Positions 50,576-52,403 of a DNA stretch of 52,403 nucleotides are shown in pieces (position 1 is the first letter of the stretch; each line of letters starts with the position of its first letter). Under the pieces are notes generated by a model. It worked only from the letters and a program-made list of their open reading frames with translations, searched no databases and was not told the origin of the DNA. Source of the DNA: Chryseobacterium luteum (GTDB lineage: Bacteria > Bacteroidota > Bacteroidia > Flavobacteriales > Weeksellaceae); the NCBI RefSeq assembly GCF_000737785.1, contig NZ_JPRO01000018.1, positions 1 through 52,403 of the forward strand, read 5' to 3'. Made by a program: the position numbers and the translations under genes.

Positions 50576-52207
50576 ATGAAAAAGCTGACATATACACTTT
50601 TATTTGCTTCGGGGCTGGTTTTCGGGCAGTTCTTTGAAAAAGATAAAATTTACACAAAACAGGATACCCTGAAGGGTTCTGATACCCGGTTCAGGGATTT
50701 TTGGGATGTCAGAAAATATGATCTTTCCGTAGAGCCGGATTTCGACCAGAAAAGCATTAAAGGATATAATAAGATCAGCTTTGAGATTACCCGGGATATT
50801 ACTGATCCTGTTTTCCAGATCGATTTGCAGAAACCGATGAAAGCAGACAAAGTTGAAGGTAACTTTCCTGTTGCCGGCTATAAGCAGGATGGCGATTTTA
50901 TTTTCGTAACCGCAAAAAAGAAGTTCAGAAAAGGAGAAAAATATACCATTGATGTAACCTATTCCGGAAAACCTCTGATTGCAAAAAATGCACCCTGGGA
51001 CGGAGGCTGGGTTTTCACTAAAGATGAAAAAGGAAATCCCTGGATGAGCGTTGCCGATGAGGGAATCGGAGCCTCCATATGGCTTCCGACAAAGGATATC
51101 TGGAGTGATGAGCCGGAAAACGGTATCGTTATGAAGATCATTACCCCTAACGATCTTGTAGGCGTTGGAAACGGAAGACTGACCAGCAAAAAAACGGAAG
51201 GCAGCAAAACAGCTTATACCTGGGAAGTGAAAAACCCGATCAATGCTTATTCTATCATTCCGAATATCGGGAAATATGTCAATTTTAAAGATACTTTTGA
51301 TGGAGAGAAAGGAAAGCTTGACCTGGATTACTGGGTACTGGACTACAACCTTGAAAAGGCAAAGAAACAGTTTCAGCAGGTAAAGCCGATGCTTTCTGCA
51401 TTTGAATACTGGTTCGGGCCATACCCTTTCTATGAAGATTCCTACAAGCTGGTGGATGCTCCTTATCTGGGCATGGAACACCAAAGCAATGTAGCTTACG
51501 GAAACAATTACCAGAACGGCTATCGTGGCATGGATCTTTCTGAAACCGGTGTGGGGCTTAAATGGGACTATATTATTATCCATGAAAGCGGCCACGAGTG
51601 GTTTGCCAACAATATTACGGCAAAAGACCAGGCGGATATGTGGATCCATGAGAGTTTCACCATGTATTCCGAAGTTCTTTTCGTAGAAAAATATATGGAT
51701 AAAAAATCGGCGGACATCTATGCCATAGGTGTCCGTAACAGGATCCAAAATGATGTTCCGATTATCGGAAAATACGGGGTCAGAAATGAAGGCAGCGGTG
51801 ATATGTACCCGAAAGGGGCCAATATGCTCCACACGATAAGACAGATCATTAATAATGATGAGAAATTCAGGCAGATTTTAAGAGGGCTGAACAAAGATTT
51901 TTATCACCAGACTGTTACCACAAAACAGATCGAAGATTATATGTCTTCTAAATCAGGAATTGATCTTTCAGGTATCTTCAATCAATATTTAAGAACAGTA
52001 AAAATCCCTAACCTTGAGTATTCACAAAACGGAAACTCTTTAAAATTCCGGTACACAGATGTGGTTAAGGATTTAAAACTTCCTGTAATCATTAACGGTG
52101 ACCAGACCATCAATCCTACCGAAAACTGGCAGACGGTCAAACTTAAAAAGAGCACACCAGTGGAATTTAATAAGAACTATTATATCAATTATAACCAGGT
52201 TCAGTAA
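50576..52207 (+). CDS. Exported M1 family metallopeptidase
   Basis: A 543-residue zinc aminopeptidase. A Sec signal peptide (MKKLTYTLLFASGLVFGQ) is followed by the M1 N-terminal beta domain (DVRKYDLSVEPDFDQKSIKG), the substrate-binding LGMEHQSNVAYG (GxMEN-type) and the zinc site HESGHEWFANN with His336, Glu337 and His340. The third ligand Glu359 lies in WIHESFTMYSE, the expected 18 residues later. The C-terminal part (QIEDYMSSKSGIDLSGIF) is short compared with full M1 enzymes, fitting the Bacteroidota short subgroup. Acts in the periplasm or outside. Confidence 0.94.
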   Translation: MKKLTYTLLFASGLVFGQFFEKDKIYTKQDTLKGSDTRFRDFWDVRKYDLSVEPDFDQKSIKGYNKISFEITRDITDPVFQIDLQKPMKADKVEGNFPVAGYKQDGDFIFVTAKKKFRKGEKYTIDVTYSGKPLIAKNAPWDGGWVFTKDEKGNPWMSVADEGIGASIWLPTKDIWSDEPENGIVMKIITPNDLVGVGNGRLTSKKTEGSKTAYTWEVKNPINAYSIIPNIGKYVNFKDTFDGEKGKLDLDYWVLDYNLEKAKKQFQQVKPMLSAFEYWFGPYPFYEDSYKLVDAPYLGMEHQSNVAYGNNYQNGYRGMDLSETGVGLKWDYIIIHESGHEWFANNITAKDQADMWIHESFTMYSEVLFVEKYMDKKSADIYAIGVRNRIQNDVPIIGKYGVRNEGSGDMYPKGANMLHTIRQIINNDEKFRQILRGLNKDFYHQTVTTKQIEDYMSSKSGIDLSGIFNQYLRTVKIPNLEYSQNGNSLKFRYTDVVKDLKLPVIINGDQTINPTENWQTVKLKKSTPVEFNKNYYINYNQVQ

Positions 52208-52215
52208 AATAAAGA

Positions 52216-52251
52216 AAAAGGCAAATTCGTAAAACAGCGGATTTGCCTTTT
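52216..52251 (+). terminator. Terminator of the M1 peptidase gene
   Basis: AAAAGGCAAATTCG pairs with CGGATTTGCCTTTT (one mismatch or G-T pair) around an 8-nt loop, with A and T tracts at the ends. Confidence 0.88.
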
Positions 52252-52351
52252 GCCTTCCTGACTATTTCACATAGTGTATTTTGCAAATTTACAGCCAGTT
52301 CGATTAATGGTATCACCTTCTACTCATTGAAAAAGCTGTTTAATTTTTTTG

Positions 52352-52403
52352 TTGGAAAATCGCAAAGGCGCAAAGTTTTAAATTGTATGGATGTTTTCAG
52401 GCG
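52352..52403 (+). repeat. MITE-like dispersed repeat, copy C (cut by window end)
   Basis: The last 52 nt begin TTGGAAAATCGCAAAGGCGC and follow copy B base for base (with few changes) through GTATGGATGTTTTCAGGCG. The rest lies beyond the window. Confidence 0.85.

Noticed and set aside
50600..51832. 410-codon open frame on the minus strand
   Set aside because: It lies entirely antisense to the M1 metallopeptidase, whose zinc motif and signal peptide are unambiguous. The antisense product is Phe/Ile-rich without any family feature.
1..52403. CRISPR arrays, rRNA, tRNA genes, integrase or transposase genes, replication origin
   Set aside because: Looked for on both strands; no regularly spaced direct repeats, no cloverleaf or rRNA signatures, and no recombinase motifs were recognised.

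Overview
The window looks like chromosomal DNA of a Bacteroidota bacterium of the Flavobacteriia, most likely Chryseobacterium or a close Weeksellaceae relative. The reasons are an AT-rich background, many promoters of the flavobacterial type (TTG, about 19 nt, TAnnTTTG), almost no purine-rich ribosome binding sites, and family combinations typical of that group (KTSC-DnaJ, DUF2306, HPP, TIGR01777, DUF4280, recQ-kpsF-tatC). This taxonomic call is inference; no rRNA or tRNA gene was seen.

Layout. 1-4183: a cyanophycin cycle (cphA partial on the minus strand, cyanophycinase and isoaspartyl peptidase on the plus strand) and a YtxH-like stress-type small protein behind a sigma-54-like promoter. 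4258-10681: minus-strand block with a methyltransferase, a GNAT acetyltransferase, three paralogous PH/SHOCT proteins (two with a zinc ribbon), hisS, a stand-alone HRDC protein and a short SSB. 11037-18350: an accessory island of candidate immunity genes of polymorphic toxins (one Imm49-like, three paralogues of a 190-residue family, two larger proteins, one lipoprotein). These are mixed with short 3' tails of lost genes, two fused remnants, a decapitated ankyrin gene and REP-like inverted repeats. No full-length toxin is present, so it reads as an orphan-immunity island.

18925-22339: a plus-strand run (arginase-family hydrolase, HPP membrane protein, Zn-ribbon protein, TIGR01777 epimerase, NudK-type Nudix hydrolase). 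22422-26425: a DUF2306 membrane protein, a small membrane protein, a serine hydrolase, a 48-residue protein paired with a nucleotidyltransferase, and a J-KTSC protein. Much of this lies between two inverted copies of a 167-168 bp MITE-like repeat whose third copy runs off the right end. 26567-32934: a tetR-tolC-adaptor-RND efflux operon with a clear promoter flanked by two matching operator sites.

33360-38543: an orphan type VI (or related contractile) spike cluster. It holds a VgrG with a roughly 450-residue C-terminal extension ending in a metzincin zinc-protease motif, two unrecognised AT-rich genes that are the natural immunity candidates, and a DUF4280 PAAR-like tip protein. This is the most interesting locus in the window. 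38547-52403 is mostly housekeeping: a CvfB-like S1 protein, dihydrolipoyl dehydrogenase, a GT4 glycosyltransferase, recQ (lacking most zinc cysteines), arabinose-5-phosphate isomerase, tatC, a four-gene DoxX/DUF2071/methyltransferase/membrane operon and a secreted M1 aminopeptidase.

How the genes relate. CphA makes the Asp-Arg polymer, cyanophycinase cuts it to beta-Asp-Arg, and the isoaspartyl peptidase releases Asp and Arg. The efflux operon is probably self-repressed. The spike cluster would arm a contractile system encoded elsewhere, while the 11-18 kb island would protect against toxins of relatives. All functions are read from sequence motifs; no database search was run.
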